A stretch of DNA of 6,305 nucleotides from an uncultured Rhodospirillaceae bacterium (lineage in GTDB: Bacteria; Pseudomonadota; Alphaproteobacteria; Rhodospirillales; Casp-alpha2): positions 1 through 6,305 of the forward strand of contig CAJWVP010000179.1 of NCBI GenBank assembly GCA_913048145.1. The letters run 5' to 3'. The notes under the pieces were generated by a model. It worked only from the letters and a program-made list of their open reading frames with translations, did no database searches and had not been told where the DNA came from. Below are positions 6,154-6,305 of the stretch, piece by piece. The translations under genes and the position numbers were made by a program. Positions within the stretch are counted from its first letter, which is position 1; each line of letters opens with the position of its first letter.

Positions 6154-6210
6154 CGACGGGATCCTTGGGGCGACAAATCGAAGCGGCGCAGGTTAGGCGA
6201 TCGTCCGGCC

Positions 6211-6305
6211 TCAGTCGAGAAGATCGTCAAGGGCCGTGAAGGTTCGCCGTATGTCGTTCGCATCATTGAAGAGATACGGTGCGATACGGATCGAATTGCC
6301 GCCGC
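6211..6305 (-). CDS. C-terminal fragment of a class V-fold PLP-dependent enzyme, cut by window edge
   Basis: Only the last 30 codons and the TGA stop (6211-6213) are in the window. The visible residues include SIRIAPYLFNDANDI and end in ALDDLLD. The pattern of an arginine-bearing strand (IRIAPYLFN), an acidic turn and a closing helix is typical of the C-terminus of class V aminotransferases, cysteine desulfurase-like proteins and isopenicillin N epimerase-like enzymes. The catalytic lysine and the substrate-determining parts lie outside the window, so the reaction cannot be named. The gene lies 57 bases upstream of the class I aminotransferase on the same strand, probably in one operon. Confidence 0.7.
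   Translation of the reverse strand, partial: GGNSIRIAPYLFNDANDIRRTFTALDDLLD

Noticed and set aside
1..6305. CRISPR array, insertion sequence, integrase or tRNA gene
   Set aside because: I saw no regularly spaced repeats, transposase or recombinase frames, long terminal inverted repeats or cloverleaf-capable segments in the gaps.

Overview
The window holds five protein-coding genes, all on the minus strand, and little of it is unassigned. The genes are of moderate to high GC, with typical proteobacterial Shine-Dalgarno sites. The style of the histidine kinase, the ACAD10-type phosphotransferase and the aspartate aminotransferase suggests an alphaproteobacterium, perhaps of the Rhodospirillales. 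This is an inference from protein style only; there is no rRNA or other firm marker.

Layout in transcription order (right to left): (a) 6305-6211, the last 30 residues of a class V-fold PLP enzyme cut by the window edge; (b) 6153-4951, a complete class I PLP aminotransferase of the aspartate aminotransferase type, 57 bases after (a) and probably cotranscribed with it; (c) a 395-base gap with four consecutive hairpins and no convincing gene; (d) 4555-2978, a complete membrane-bound sensor histidine kinase with no response regulator beside it; (e) a 120-base gap with a GC hairpin after the kinase and a 23-base inverted repeat just upstream of the next gene; (f) 2857-1148, complete glutaminyl-tRNA synthetase (glnS); (g) a 317-base gap holding a 10-bp inverted repeat, a plus-strand terminator-like element and a palindrome; (h) 830-1, the first 276 residues of an ACAD10-type phosphotransferase, cut by the left edge.

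The genes do not form one obvious pathway: amino-group transfer (a, b), signalling (d), translation (f) and probable acyl-CoA or small-molecule phosphorylation (h). The two PLP enzymes are the only pair whose spacing argues for a shared operon.

I did not find a clear new system such as a defence locus, mobile element, CRISPR array or biosynthetic cluster. The best places for a second look are the two long gaps. The 831-1147 gap could carry a short plus-strand RNA and a pair of overlapping micro-ORFs, and the 4556-4950 gap has an unusual run of hairpins. A GlnRS in a presumed alphaproteobacterium is also worth placing phylogenetically.
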